This document shows positions 1 through 8,943 of a stretch of DNA of 64,000 nt, in pieces; the first letter of the stretch is position 1; each line of letters starts with the position of its first letter. The notes under the pieces were generated by a model. It did not search any database and was not told the DNA's origin. It saw only the letters and a program-made list of their open reading frames with translations. The stretch covers positions 3,857,022 through 3,921,021 of the forward strand of contig OY282376.1 of NCBI GenBank assembly GCA_958295845.1, written 5' to 3'. The position numbers and the translations under genes are program-made. The DNA is from Caldilineaceae bacterium. GTDB lineage: Bacteria; Chloroflexota; Anaerolineae; Caldilineales; Caldilineaceae.

Positions 1-1
1 C

Positions 2-1282
2 GGCTCCGAGTTCGTGGAAATGTTTGTTGGTGTCGGGGCCAGCCGCGTGCGGGACCTGTTCGAACAGGCCAAGAAAAACTCTCCCTGCATCATTTTCATC
101 GACGAAATCGACGCTGTTGGCCGGCACCGCGGCGCAGGATTGGGCGGCTCGCACGATGAGCGCGAGCAGACTCTGAACCAGATTCTGGTCGAGATGGACG
201 GCTTTGACACGGATGTCAATATCATTATCATTGCCGCAACCAACAGGCCGGACATCCTGGACCCGGCGCTGTTGCGGCCCGGTCGCTTCGACCGGCGGGT
301 GATGATGGATTCGCCGGATGTTAAGGGCCGGCGGCAGATCCTCGATGTACACGTGAAGGGCAAGCCGCTGGCAACCGACATCGACCTGGAGGTCGTTGCC
401 AAGCAGACGCCCGGTTTCGTCGGCGCCGACATCGAGAATCTGGTGAATGAAGCCGCGATTCTGGCTGCGCGCCGCAATCGACGCTCGATAGGCCTGGCTG
501 AATTCCAGGAAGCGATTGAGCGGGTCATTGCCGGCCCGGAACGGCGCAGCCGGGTCATGTCTCCTAAGGAAAAGGAGATCATCGCCTACCATGAGGCCGG
601 ACACGCCGTGGCGATGCACGTACTTCCCAAACATGACCCCGTACATAAAGTAACCATCGTACCCAGGGGCATGGCAGGCGGCTATACGATGCCCTTGCCG
701 GAGGAAGAGTCCAACCTGAGCACGAGAGACAAGTTCCGCGATGAACTGGCAGCGCTCCTGGGCGGACGGGTCGCGGAGGAGATCCGCTTCGAAGACGTTA
801 CAACCGGGGCCAGCAACGACCTGGAACGCGTGACGAACATGGCCCGTCTGATGATCACCCAATGGGGCATGAGCGACGTGCTTGGCCCTGTCCAATACGG
901 TGAACGGGAAGAGATGGTATTTCTGGGCCGGGGCATCGCCGAAACCCGCAATTACAGCGACAAAGTTGCGCAGGAGATCGATGAAGAGGTTCGCAACCTG
1001 GTAGACGAGGCCCACCGACGCTGCCACGAGATTCTGACCTCCTATGAGGACCGCCTTGATGCCGTGGCCGGGGCTCTGCTCGAGCAGGAGACTCTACATG
1101 CTTCGGAGTTCCAGGCGATCATGCGCGGCGAAGACCCATTCCAATCGATTGACGACGTCGAAGCAGGCCAGACCAGCGGCACACCAACCTCGGAAAGGGA
1201 CGGAAACGAACGGTCCCAAGAGGAGGATAGCCATGATCAAGGCCTGGACTTGAGCGGTGGGACATTGCCGGCTCCTGCCTGA
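2..1282 (+). CDS. ftsH: ATP-dependent zinc metalloprotease FtsH (5' truncated by window edge)
   Basis: Membrane-anchored AAA+ protease that degrades misfolded membrane and regulatory proteins. The frame is open from the first bases of the window, so the N-terminal membrane segments and Walker A lie outside; about 426 residues remain. Visible in order are Walker B ([15 protein letters not shown]), the AAA second region of homology (RPGRFDRRV), the lid, and the zinc protease motif HEAGH in [13 protein letters not shown]. The downstream acidic zinc-ligand region follows ([12 protein letters not shown]). The C-terminal tail after about residue 395 is polar and poorly conserved, as usual for FtsH. 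Family identity is certain; only the start is missing. Confidence 0.97.
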   Translation, partial: GSEFVEMFVGVGASRVRDLFEQAKKNSPCIIFIDEIDAVGRHRGAGLGGSHDEREQTLNQILVEMDGFDTDVNIIIIAATNRPDILDPALLRPGRFDRRVMMDSPDVKGRRQILDVHVKGKPLATDIDLEVVAKQTPGFVGADIENLVNEAAILAARRNRRSIGLAEFQEAIERVIAGPERRSRVMSPKEKEIIAYHEAGHAVAMHVLPKHDPVHKVTIVPRGMAGGYTMPLPEEESNLSTRDKFRDELAALLGGRVAEEIRFEDVTTGASNDLERVTNMARLMITQWGMSDVLGPVQYGEREEMVFLGRGIAETRNYSDKVAQEIDEEVRNLVDEAHRRCHEILTSYEDRLDAVAGALLEQETLHASEFQAIMRGEDPFQSIDDVEAGQTSGTPTSERDGNERSQEEDSHDQGLDLSGGTLPAPA

Positions 1283-1409
1283 TCGGGGGGTGTCTTGCCC
1301 GCAACTGAACAGGCATGCCCCTGATGTTGCTTGGCCTCGTCCTGCGGGACGGGGTCTTCTCCCATAATCCGGTCACCTTTTCCATTTTACAGCAGGCACA
1401 GACTACATC

Positions 1410-2171
1410 GTGTCCCGTCTGATCTATCACCTCGACCGCATGCTGCTGGCCGGTGCGCCGACCGTCCGCTGGATAGACGGCCTGCTTCTTCTTCTTGGCG
1501 TGCTGGGCGGTTTCGGGTTCGTACCCGGTCACTTTCTCACGACAGGGGTATGTCTCGTTCTGCTCATTTCCTTCATCTGGCTGCGGCGCCACTGGCGCAC
1601 TCGGGACTACGTACAGTTTCGTGAGTCGGCGACGCCTTCGGTCACGCCTCAACCTCTGGCTCCTTCGGACAGTGTGCCGATTCACGCCAGCGGCTACTTC
1701 ACGGTCGAGGAAAAGAGCGAACGATTTACGTGGTTACAGGGGTATTACCGCACGTTTGCAACGCGTGAACATGCTGTTATCTGTCTCGTACAACCGAAAC
1801 GCTTTTTGTTGGCGGAGTGGCCCGAAAAGGATGTGGGGATGTGGTACGTCTTCTTCTTCCCCAAGTCGGTGCGCAAAATCCGCTATGGCGAGGTCAGCTA
1901 CGGAGGCATGACACAGACTTGCCTCGCGATCGAACACGAGATTGTCATCCCCAAGCGCGGCCGCTTCAGCAGAGAACGTACGGTCCAGGAGACTGTTCTG
2001 CTGGCGTCACCCACAGATGAGGATACACGCCGAATCCTGGCGGACCTCCTGCATGACACAGTTGCCAAGCGTGAAGAGGCTACGCCGCGCAAACAGTCCA
2101 ATCCTCAGCCCGATCCGGCACCCAACGGACAGGTGAAAATCCCCATGGGAGAAACCCGCCGCCTGGACTGA
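1410..2171 (+). CDS. Predicted two-helix membrane protein of unknown function
   Basis: 253 residues from a GTG start. Two hydrophobic segments lie near the N-terminus (about residues 20-38 and 44-58), separated by a short loop. They are followed by basic residues (RRHWRTR) and a soluble domain of about 190 residues. The soluble part has alternating beta-like stretches such as MWYVFFFPKSVRKIRYG and ends in a Pro/Gln/Asn-rich tail. I do not recognise a family. It sits between ftsH and a dCMP deaminase gene on the same strand, with a 33-base gap to the latter, so co-transcription is possible. An earlier or later start cannot be excluded because no strong ribosome binding site is visible. Confidence 0.7.
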   Translation: MSRLIYHLDRMLLAGAPTVRWIDGLLLLLGVLGGFGFVPGHFLTTGVCLVLLISFIWLRRHWRTRDYVQFRESATPSVTPQPLAPSDSVPIHASGYFTVEEKSERFTWLQGYYRTFATREHAVICLVQPKRFLLAEWPEKDVGMWYVFFFPKSVRKIRYGEVSYGGMTQTCLAIEHEIVIPKRGRFSRERTVQETVLLASPTDEDTRRILADLLHDTVAKREEATPRKQSNPQPDPAPNGQVKIPMGETRRLD

Positions 2172-2204
2172 TGCAGTGCAAGGCAAGAGAGTTCAACGCT
2201 GAGC

Positions 2205-2666
2205 ATGACCTCGCCGCAAGCCGACCGCCCAACATGGGATGAGTACTTCCTCCACATCGCTTTCACAGTGGCCGCGCGCAGCACCTGCGATCGCGCCCAT
2301 GTAGGCGCTGTGATTGTCCGCGACAGGCGCATTCTGACGACGGGCTACAACGGTGCGCCAACCGGACTGCCCCACTGCGATGATGTCGGGCATCTGATCA
2401 TCGACGGCCACTGCGTACGTCCTCTCCATGCTGAACAGAACGCCATCATCCAGGCCGCGCTTCATGGCGTGGGCACCGCGGGCAGTATGATCTATGTGAC
2501 CCACCAGCCGTGCATCACCTGTGCCAAGATGATCATAAACGCCGGTATCGAAAGGGTTGTCTACGCCGGCGCCTACCCGGACGCGAACAGCCCTCGCTTC
2601 CTGCAGGAGGCGGGCGTTACTCTTGTTCAGATGTCTAGCCCTGGAAGTCAGAATGCGAGAGAGTAG
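2205..2666 (+). CDS. dCMP deaminase / ComEB-type cytidine deaminase family protein
   Basis: Zinc-dependent deaminase, most likely converting dCMP to dUMP for thymidylate supply. The 153 residues cover the whole deaminase fold. The catalytic HAEQN motif has zinc ligand His75 and proton shuttle Glu77. The second zinc motif is PCITC (Cys103, Cys106). The extra Cys/His residues in the segment [16 protein letters not shown] match the second structural zinc site of dCMP deaminases (ComEB type). Length is normal for the family. It is the last gene before the trp promoter and T-box, so its transcription unit is probably separate from the trp operon. Confidence 0.9.
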   Translation: MTSPQADRPTWDEYFLHIAFTVAARSTCDRAHVGAVIVRDRRILTTGYNGAPTGLPHCDDVGHLIIDGHCVRPLHAEQNAIIQAALHGVGTAGSMIYVTHQPCITCAKMIINAGIERVVYAGAYPDANSPRFLQEAGVTLVQMSSPGSQNARE

Positions 2667-2844
2667 AGGCTGATCGGTTGCGCAACCCTTCACCACTGCC
2701 GCCTGGCCCGGTAAGTCCCAGCCCCCAGTCCAGACTTGACCAGTTAACTGCTTTCCTGCTGCCCGAATCTGAGCCTTGAGCGGACCAGCCCGCCTTTCGA
2801 AGTGGGTTAGATTACATGGGTTGGATTACGACTGCCCCTGAGAA

Positions 2845-2873
2845 TTGACAGTTAGAATCTGTTGGGATATATT
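2845..2873 (+). promoter_or_regulatory. Consensus sigma-70-type promoter of the trp operon
   Basis: TTGACA (2845-2850), a 17-base spacer, then TATATT (2868-2873). The -35 box is a perfect match and the -10 box matches at four of six positions. Predicted transcription start is near 2880, about 18 bases before the first paired base of the T-box stem I. This is the best promoter in the first 30 kb. Confidence 0.8.
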
Positions 2874-3169
2874 CAGTGCCAACATCTGAACAGTACAGAC
2901 TGTGAACCGGAATAGTAGCGCTCAGAGCGGGCTCCAGAGAGTCCCGGACTGGTGGGAGCGGGATAGCAGCGCCGAGCGTGAATGGACCGGGGAGTCGAAC
3001 GGCGAACAGTAGGCAGCAACTGATCTTGGGCCCTTTGGGCTTTCCAGAGAGACAGCGTGCCACCCATTAGCCGGTTCCGGAGACGCCACCGTTATCAGGG
3101 CGCCGTAGCTCAGACAACTGCGCTTTCACGCAAATTCGTCTGACTGCGATGAGTGAGACTGGTGCGAGC

Positions 3170-3199
3170 ATCCCTTGCGTTTCATGCAAGGGATTTTTT
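3170..3199 (+). terminator. Terminator-like hairpin inside T-box stem III
   Basis: A perfect 9-bp stem (3170-3178 with 3186-3194), 7-base loop, then TTTTTT ending at 3199. It lies at the apex of stem III, upstream of the T-box motif, so it could act as a second intrinsic terminator or simply be the conserved stem III. Its role is not decidable by eye. Confidence 0.5.
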
Positions 3200-3253
3200 G
3201 TTGCTTACTGTTCACCAGTCTAAGCAGGGTGGCACCGCGGGCGTCTTAACTGA

Positions 3254-3306
3254 CCTCGTCCCTTTTGGCAGTCGTTTATTGACTGCCATTGGAGACGAGG
3301 TTTTTT
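3254..3306 (+). terminator. T-box regulated intrinsic terminator
   Basis: CCTCGTC (3254-3260) pairs with GACGAGG (3294-3300). An inner helix GGCAGTC/GACTGCC pairs 3267-3273 with 3281-3287. TTTTTT follows at 3301-3306. The 5' arm overlaps the antiterminator strand CGTCCC, giving the mutually exclusive pairing expected of a T-box. Confidence 0.93.
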
Positions 3307-3353
3307 GTTTGGCAGGCAATCGGGACAGGAATCAGGGGAGAGGGAGAGGGAAC

Positions 3354-4895
3354 ATGGCAACATATAGTCCTTCACTGGACGAAGTAGGGGAGTTTGCGGC
3401 GAAAGGCAATACGATCCCGGTGTTCCGAGAACTGCCGGCTGACCTGGAGACACCGGTCTCGGTCTACCTGAAGCTGCGGAACGGCGGACCTTCCTTTCTG
3501 CTGGAATCGGTGGAGAAAGGGGAGCAGGTTGGCCGGTACAGCTTCCTGGGCGTGCGTCCGCCGCTGACACTGTGCGCGCAAGGGGAGCAGATGGTTATCG
3601 GTGGGCCGGACGGCGCCGTGTTGGAACGCCGGCAAGGCGACCCCTTCGAGGCGGTGCGCAGCCTTTTGGCGGAACGCTGCCCTGTGGAGGTCCCAGGTCT
3701 GCCACGTTTTTCAGGCGGCGCGGTCGGCTATTTCGGTTACGATACGGTGCGCTTCGTTGAACGTCTGCCTGACACCGCAGAGAGGAAGCTGGCCATCCCG
3801 GACATGCTGTTGCTCTTCAGCGACAACCTCGTGGTCTTCGACCATGTGCAGCACAAATTGCTTGTCATCGCCAACATGCAGACGCCTGGGCCAGGTCGGT
3901 CATCGGAGGAGGAGATTGAGGCGGCCTACACCGATGCTGTGGCCCGAATCGATGCGATCGTCAGCGATCTGCGAAAGCCTCTCGTGCCGCCAAGTGGGCA
4001 GGGGGCAGGCGGCGACGCGGTGTGGCGCAGCAATTTCGCCCAGGGAGAGTACGAAGAGGTCGTGCGTAGAGCGAAAGAGTATATCGCTGCGGGCGACATT
4101 TTCCAGGTCGTGCCGAGCCAGCGCCTGAGCCGGTCAACTGACGCGGAGCCGTTCGCGATCTATCGCGCACTGCGCATGTTGAACCCATCGCCTTACATGT
4201 ACTTCCTGGATTTCAAGGGAGTGGCGGGACTGGAAGAAATCTCTGGTAGCGGGGAGCCGCTCTGGATCATTGGGTCCAGCCCGGAGATGCACGTCAGGCT
4301 CGAAGACGACCGCGCCTACCTGCACCCGATCGCCGGCACGCGCTGGCGGGGCGATAACGCTGCCGAAGACGACGCCCTGGCGGAAGGACTGTTGAACGAT
4401 CCGAAGGAACGTGCCGAGCACGTCATGCTGGTCGATCTGGGACGCAATGATCTTGGGCGTGTGTGCGAGTATGGCACCGTCCGGGTTCCGGAGATGATGG
4501 TCATTGAACGGTACAGCCATGTCATGCACATCGTCAGCGACGTGCAGGGAAAGCTGGCGCCAGGACACGACGCCATCAGCCTGCTGAAAGCCACCTTTCC
4601 GGCGGGTACCGTCAGCGGGGCGCCGAAGGTCCGGGCCATGGAGATCATTGAGGAGCTTGAAGGGCTGCGCCGGGGGCTGTATGCCGGCGCGGTCGGTTAC
4701 ATAGACTACGACGGCACTATGGACACCTGCATTGCGATTCGCACGATCGTTATGCAAGGCAAGACCTGCCACCTGCAGGCAGGGGGCGGGGTCGTGGCGG
4801 ACAGCGATCCCACCTATGAGTGGGAAGAAACTTTGAACAAGGCCAAGGCCCTTTCGGCCGCGGTGCAGCGCGCCGAAGAGGGATTGGACGACTGA
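3354..4895 (+). CDS. trpE: Anthranilate synthase component I
   Basis: Chorismate plus ammonia (from TrpG) to anthranilate, the committed step of Trp synthesis. 513 residues, normal length. The N-terminal domain carries the Trp feedback motif LLES (in PSFLLESVEK) and NPSPYMYF, both part of the allosteric pocket of TrpE. The C-terminal chorismate-binding domain has IAGTRWRG, ERAEHVMLVDLGRNDLGRV, TFPAGTVSGAPKVRAMEI and AGGGVVADSDP. The ATG at 3354 is chosen because it follows a purine-rich ribosome binding stretch (GGGAGAGGGAGAGGGA) directly after the T-box terminator. The frame stays open upstream through the leader, but that part has no TrpE similarity. First gene of the T-box controlled operon. 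Confidence 0.97.
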   Translation: MATYSPSLDEVGEFAAKGNTIPVFRELPADLETPVSVYLKLRNGGPSFLLESVEKGEQVGRYSFLGVRPPLTLCAQGEQMVIGGPDGAVLERRQGDPFEAVRSLLAERCPVEVPGLPRFSGGAVGYFGYDTVRFVERLPDTAERKLAIPDMLLLFSDNLVVFDHVQHKLLVIANMQTPGPGRSSEEEIEAAYTDAVARIDAIVSDLRKPLVPPSGQGAGGDAVWRSNFAQGEYEEVVRRAKEYIAAGDIFQVVPSQRLSRSTDAEPFAIYRALRMLNPSPYMYFLDFKGVAGLEEISGSGEPLWIIGSSPEMHVRLEDDRAYLHPIAGTRWRGDNAAEDDALAEGLLNDPKERAEHVMLVDLGRNDLGRVCEYGTVRVPEMMVIERYSHVMHIVSDVQGKLAPGHDAISLLKATFPAGTVSGAPKVRAMEIIEELEGLRRGLYAGAVGYIDYDGTMDTCIAIRTIVMQGKTCHLQAGGGVVADSDPTYEWEETLNKAKALSAAVQRAEEGLDD

Positions 4896-5081
4896 AACTT
4901 ACGATAGTCAGTTGTCCAGTTTCATTTAATGCGCGTTCAATTTTAAAACCGGACTCTTGCGAACTGCCTATTTCGTATTCCGTAAAGGCAGACATGACAG
5001 CCGCGATGCCATTACGTGATCCGCGGGAAAAGTCTTAGCGTCAAACAGGATTTACATTAGATACAGAACCGGGAGGGAGAA

Positions 5082-6137
5082 ATGACAGAGAAGAGAAGAA
5101 TTCTCACCGGCGACCGTCCAACCGGCAAACTACACTTGGGACACTTCGTGGGCAGCTTACAGTACCGCCTGGCTTTCCAGGAGGAGTACGAATGCTTCTT
5201 CATCATCGCTGACCTGCATATGCTGACAACGAAGCCATCCAAGGAGGACATTGCGCAGATCGGAGAGAATGCCCGCGAGATCGTTCTCGACCATCTGGCC
5301 ATCGGCATCGATCCGACCAAGACTTCGTTCTACCTGCAGTCAGCCGTACATGAAATCTACGAGATGCACCTGATCCTCAGTGGTATGGTGACGGTCGAGC
5401 GCTTGCAGCAGCTGCCTACGATCAAGGACATGGCCGCGGCGGCAGAACTGGAGCAGATGCCCTATAACCTGCTCGGCTACCCGGTTCTGCAGGCGGCCGA
5501 CATCCTGATGCCGCGCGCCCATCTGGTGCCGGTGGGCAAGGACAACGAGTCGCACATTGAAATCAGCCGCCAGATTGCCCGCCGGTTCAACAATGCCTAC
5601 AGCGAAGTGTTTCCGTTGCCGGACGCCTATATCGTTGGCGGCACTCTTGTCGGCACCGATGGCCAGGCGAAGATGAGCAAGAGCCTGGGCAATGCGATTC
5701 TCCTCAGCGACGATTCGGCGTCGGTCAGGAAACGGGTGATGAGCATGTACACCGACCCAAACCGAATCCGAGCAGACATCCCCGGAACTGTCGAAGGCAA
5801 CCCAGTATTCAACTATCATGACACCTTCAACCCCAACAAAGAGGAGGTGGAAGACCTGAAGTCCCGGTATCGGCAAGGCGCGGTGGGCGATGTGGAGGTG
5901 AAGACGAAGCTTTACAACGCGCTGGAGAATTTCCTTGAGCCGATCCGTGAACGGCGGGCATACTACGCCGAACAGACGGGTTACACGGACCAGCTGATAT
6001 ACGAAGGCACGCAGCGGGCGCAGGCTGAGGCACGGCAGACGCTCATGGAGATGAAAAAAGCGATGGGACTGACGGGCGTGTGGAACCGCATTCGCCGGTC
6101 GAACGAGCGCCGCCAAAAGAGGCTGGCGAAAGCCTAA
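5082..6137 (+). CDS. trpS: Tryptophanyl-tRNA synthetase
   Basis: Class I synthetase charging tRNA-Trp. 351 residues. The HIGH-type signature is [13 protein letters not shown] near the N-terminus, and the KMSKS motif is in [11 protein letters not shown] (about residues 199-203). The tail after residue 335 is basic ([16 protein letters not shown]). A strong ribosome binding site GGGAGGGAGAA precedes the ATG. It lies between trpE and trpG, 186 bases after trpE and 28 bases before trpG. It is therefore probably under the same tRNA-Trp T-box, which would couple charging capacity and Trp synthesis. No clear separate promoter was seen in the trpE-trpS gap. Confidence 0.97.
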   Translation: MTEKRRILTGDRPTGKLHLGHFVGSLQYRLAFQEEYECFFIIADLHMLTTKPSKEDIAQIGENAREIVLDHLAIGIDPTKTSFYLQSAVHEIYEMHLILSGMVTVERLQQLPTIKDMAAAAELEQMPYNLLGYPVLQAADILMPRAHLVPVGKDNESHIEISRQIARRFNNAYSEVFPLPDAYIVGGTLVGTDGQAKMSKSLGNAILLSDDSASVRKRVMSMYTDPNRIRADIPGTVEGNPVFNYHDTFNPNKEEVEDLKSRYRQGAVGDVEVKTKLYNALENFLEPIRERRAYYAEQTGYTDQLIYEGTQRAQAEARQTLMEMKKAMGLTGVWNRIRRSNERRQKRLAKA

Positions 6138-6165
6138 GTGGCAGGTCAGAAAAAGGAGCGGGGTT

Positions 6166-6762
6166 ATGATTGCCGTCATCGACAATTACGACAGCTTCAC
6201 GTACAATCTGGTACAGTTTTTGGGCGAAATCGTGTTAGAGACCCCATTGCCCGGTGGGGAGGAGGCCAGCCGCATCCAGGTCTGGCGTAATGACGCCATC
6301 GACGTCGAGGAGCTGATCGAGAAGAAGCCCAGCCATGTCATTATCAGCCCCGGTCCCGGTACGCCGAAGCAGGACAGCGGCGTCAGCAACGATGTCATCC
6401 GGCACTTGGGCGACAGCACGCCCATTCTGGGTGTCTGTCTAGGTCAACAATGCATCGGGCACGTTCATGGCGGCAATGTTGAGCGGGCCCCGCGGCTGAT
6501 GCACGGCAAGGTCAGTCCGATACATCACAAGGGAACGACTCTCTTTCAGGGAATCCCGAGCCCTTTTACCGCCACCCGTTACCATAGTCTGATTGTGGAG
6601 GAGCCCCTGCCGGAAGACCTGGTCGCCACGGCCCACACGGTCGAGGACGAGTTGATGGGCGTGCAGCATAGGTCCAAGCCCATCTTCGGCGTGCAGTTTC
6701 ATCCGGAGAGCATTCTGACGGAGTACGGGCACGACCTGCTGCGAAACTTCCTGAATGTATGA
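6166..6762 (+). CDS. trpG: Anthranilate synthase component II (glutamine amidotransferase)
   Basis: Supplies ammonia from glutamine to TrpE. 198 residues, class I glutamine amidotransferase. Catalytic cysteine in GVCLGQQCIGH, oxyanion strand SPGPGTPKQDSG, and catalytic His-Glu in FGVQFHPESILTEYG. The N-terminus IDNYDSFTYNLVQFLGE is typical of TrpG/PabA. Placement in a trp operon without a second component I gene supports TrpG; dual use for p-aminobenzoate cannot be excluded. Its stop overlaps the next start as ATGA at 6759-6762. Confidence 0.96.
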   Translation: MIAVIDNYDSFTYNLVQFLGEIVLETPLPGGEEASRIQVWRNDAIDVEELIEKKPSHVIISPGPGTPKQDSGVSNDVIRHLGDSTPILGVCLGQQCIGHVHGGNVERAPRLMHGKVSPIHHKGTTLFQGIPSPFTATRYHSLIVEEPLPEDLVATAHTVEDELMGVQHRSKPIFGVQFHPESILTEYGHDLLRNFLNV

Positions 6763-7832
6763 CCGGCGCTGACAGAATGAGCGGATGGACACAGGCGGTT
6801 CTCGACTATCTTACCGGCTCCGCCGGCAGCCGTTTTCGCAATCAGGAAGTGACGATCACGGATCACTGGCAAGGGCGAGACAATCTGCTATGGCGGGTCA
6901 AATGCGGGGATGGCGCCGATGCGGTCGTCAAGATGTTCACGGACGCCGGCCAAGCTCGCAGCCGCCGGCAGTTTGACGGCCAGACACAGTTTGCGGCCGC
7001 CGGCCTGGCGCCGGAGCCGCTCTGGTATGACCGCTATCCCCACGGGTTGCCGCGCCAGATCCTGGTCTACCGCTGGATTGACGGTGAGGCCGTGACACTT
7101 GCAGACCGCTTCCATCGTCTCGCCCACGCCGATGCAGTGGCCCGTGTGCACAGTTCTGATAGGGACGAAGTGCAGCGATTCAGCCCGCACCCGTTCAATC
7201 TGCTCACATTCTGGCAGATATGGCAGGCGGGGGAGGGTCCGCTGCGCGAGTGGGTATCTGCTGCGCCGGCGCCTCTGTTGACCGAGCAGCTCTCTATGCT
7301 GTGGTCGGCCGCGCACCGGCTGATGGGCGCGGCGCTGCCTTTGCTTGGCGAGACGCCGCCTTCGCCGGTCCACGGTGACTTGTCGGCTGAGAATGCTCTC
7401 TTCCACAGAGGGCAGGTCCTGCTGGTGGACTGGGAGTTCTTCGGGCTGGGCGACCCGGCCCAGGAGATCGCCCGCTTTCTGTTTTACGAGGGAGAAGACT
7501 GGTCCGATGGAGGCAAAAACGAGTGGCGGGACAGCCATCGTGCCGGCACTTCCGATCCCAGTTTGCCAGAGCGAATCGACCTGTATTTGCGGCTGCTCAA
7601 CTTTCAGGCTGTAACCTTTTTGCTGGAGGGCATTCGACAGGGAACCGTGCCGGCTCTCGCCGACACAGATGCAGACGGAGCTCTGTTCCATTCTTTTCTC
7701 ATCGGCGCTCTGACCGCTGCCTTGCGCCGCTCGCTTGCCATGTGGGAACTATCCCCACTGGGAGAGGGAGATTTTCAACTGCTATCAGACGAGATCAGCT
7801 GCTTGTCAAAGACTGAGTTGCCGGAAAGGTAG
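6759..7832 (+). CDS. Phosphotransferase of the aminoglycoside/choline kinase (APH) family
   Basis: 357 residues with a kinase-like fold. The Brenner motif is VHGDLSAENALF, with catalytic Asp and metal-binding Asn. It is followed by VLLVDWEFFGLGDPAQEIARF, the DFG-equivalent Asp and the family's typical DP-x-E segment. The ATP lysine is probably in ADAVVKMFTDAG. Start overlaps the trpG stop (ATGA), implying translational coupling; an in-frame ATG at 6777 is an alternative. The substrate is unknown. It is not a known Trp pathway enzyme although it sits between trpG and trpD and precedes trpD by about 57 bases. Confidence 0.85.
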   Translation: MTGADRMSGWTQAVLDYLTGSAGSRFRNQEVTITDHWQGRDNLLWRVKCGDGADAVVKMFTDAGQARSRRQFDGQTQFAAAGLAPEPLWYDRYPHGLPRQILVYRWIDGEAVTLADRFHRLAHADAVARVHSSDRDEVQRFSPHPFNLLTFWQIWQAGEGPLREWVSAAPAPLLTEQLSMLWSAAHRLMGAALPLLGETPPSPVHGDLSAENALFHRGQVLLVDWEFFGLGDPAQEIARFLFYEGEDWSDGGKNEWRDSHRAGTSDPSLPERIDLYLRLLNFQAVTFLLEGIRQGTVPALADTDADGALFHSFLIGALTAALRRSLAMWELSPLGEGDFQLLSDEISCLSKTELPER

Positions 7833-7889
7833 CCGTCGGCATGTCCCGCCGACTGATTGGTACCGTTCGAATCGACAGGAGAAATCGTA

Positions 7890-8939
7890 ATGGCGTCACC
7901 CATACATGAAGCAATGGAACTGATTTTCGCCGAAAAGGACCTCAGCGCCGACGCGGCCGACGCGGCGATGACGCAGATCATGAGCGGTCAGGCGACCGAT
8001 GCCCAAATCGGCGCGTTTCTGGCGGGGCTGCGCATGAAGGGAGAGACCGTATCCGAAATCACAGGCTGCGCCCGGGCGATGAAGCGCGTCGCCGTGCCGG
8101 TGCGGCCGACGCTCAACGGCCAGCGTCTGCTGGACACCTGCGGTACGGGCGGTGATCAGACAGGCACATTCAATATAAGTACGACTGTGGCCTTCGTCGT
8201 CGCCGGGGCCGGCGAAAAGGTGGCAAAGCACGGCAACCGCTCCGCCAGCAGTCAGTGCGGCAGCGCCGATGTACTGGAGGAGTTAGGCGTCCAATTGGAC
8301 TTGGGCCCTGAACAGGTCGCGGAGTGCATCGAAGAGGTCGGCATCGGCTTTCTGTTCGCGCCGATGTACCACCCCGCCATGAAGTACGCCATCGGCCCGC
8401 GCCGGGAGCTGGCTACGCGCACTATTTTCAACATCCTCGGGCCGCTGACAAACCCGGCCAACGCCACCCACCAGGTGATCGGCGTACCCAACATCGATTT
8501 AACATCACAGATGGCGGAGGTGCTGGGGGAGATGGGAAGCACTGCAGCAATTGTCGTCCACGGGATCACCGATGACGGGCGCGGTGTTGACGAACTCGTC
8601 ACGTTCGGAGTCAATCAAATCAGCTATCTGCAAAAGGGTGAAGTCTGGATAGGTGAACTGTCGGCAACCGACCTCGGTCTTGCGCCCGCGTCGCTCGACG
8701 ACCTGGTTGGAGGCGATGCTGGCACAAACGCCGCTATCACGCGGGGGATCCTCAGTGGGGAACTGCACGGCCCTAAGCGGGATGTGGTACTATTGAACGC
8801 GGCGGCGGCTCTGGCAACCGAGAATACAGATTGGGAGGCTGGTCTGACCGCGGCCGCAGAGTCGATCGACAGCGGCGCGGCACAGGACTCGCTGACCAGG
8901 TTTATCGAGAAGACGCAGAGCTTCAGTGGAAACCAATAA
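7890..8939 (+). CDS. trpD: Anthranilate phosphoribosyltransferase
   Basis: Transfers phosphoribosyl from PRPP to anthranilate. 349 residues. The PRPP-binding signature GTGGDQTGTFNIST is present. KHGNRSASSQCGSADVLEELG is the family's KHGNR/GSADVLEALG region. NPANATHQVIGV and the DE pair in GRGVDELVTFG are conserved. ATG 7890 is preferred over an upstream TTG because AGGAG (7877-7881) lies at the right spacing and the protein then starts like other TrpD proteins (IHEAMELIFAEKDLS). The end overlaps or abuts trpC. Confidence 0.96.
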   Translation: MASPIHEAMELIFAEKDLSADAADAAMTQIMSGQATDAQIGAFLAGLRMKGETVSEITGCARAMKRVAVPVRPTLNGQRLLDTCGTGGDQTGTFNISTTVAFVVAGAGEKVAKHGNRSASSQCGSADVLEELGVQLDLGPEQVAECIEEVGIGFLFAPMYHPAMKYAIGPRRELATRTIFNILGPLTNPANATHQVIGVPNIDLTSQMAEVLGEMGSTAAIVVHGITDDGRGVDELVTFGVNQISYLQKGEVWIGELSATDLGLAPASLDDLVGGDAGTNAAITRGILSGELHGPKRDVVLLNAAAALATENTDWEAGLTAAAESIDSGAAQDSLTRFIEKTQSFSGNQ

Positions 8940-8943
8940 AAAA

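Larger units (their letters stand above)
2880..3306 (+). promoter_or_regulatory. T-box riboswitch, tRNA-Trp specific (UGG specifier), trp operon leader
   Basis: Transcribed leader that reads the charging state of tRNA-Trp. Stem I is complete: basal pairing GACT 2898-2901 with AGTC 2993-2996 and CCGG 2907-2910 with CCGG 2987-2990. The loop E motif AGTA is at 2914-2917. CGCTC 2919-2923 pairs with GAGCG 2974-2978. AGAGAG is at 2936-2941, and TCCCG/CGGGA (2942-2946 / 2959-2963) closes an apical loop containing CTGGTG. The specifier loop reads GAA-TGG-ACC with the Trp codon TGG at 2983-2985. Stem III is 3156-3164 with 3213-3221. The T-box sequence AGGGTGGCACCGCG is at 3226-3239 and pairs with CGTCCC (from 3258) as the antiterminator. 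The competing terminator follows. Uncharged tRNA-Trp should favour read-through into trpE. Confidence 0.95.

Noticed and set aside
3105..3113. GTAGCTCAG, a tRNA D-arm-like (A-box) sequence in the trpE leader
   Set aside because: No matching T-arm (GGTTCGANTC), anticodon arm or acceptor stem follows; the segment lies inside the T-box leader and is better explained as leader RNA.
3153..3353. Open frame extending trpE 67 codons upstream
   Set aside because: It runs through the T-box motif and terminator; the ribosome binding site and TrpE similarity both begin at 3354.
5340..6185. 281-codon open frame antisense to trpS
   Set aside because: Low-complexity composition and no motif; a by-product of the trpS codon pattern.
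7862..7872. GTTCGAATC resembling a tRNA T-loop between the phosphotransferase and trpD genes
   Set aside because: No stems around it form a cloverleaf and the space is too small for a tRNA gene.
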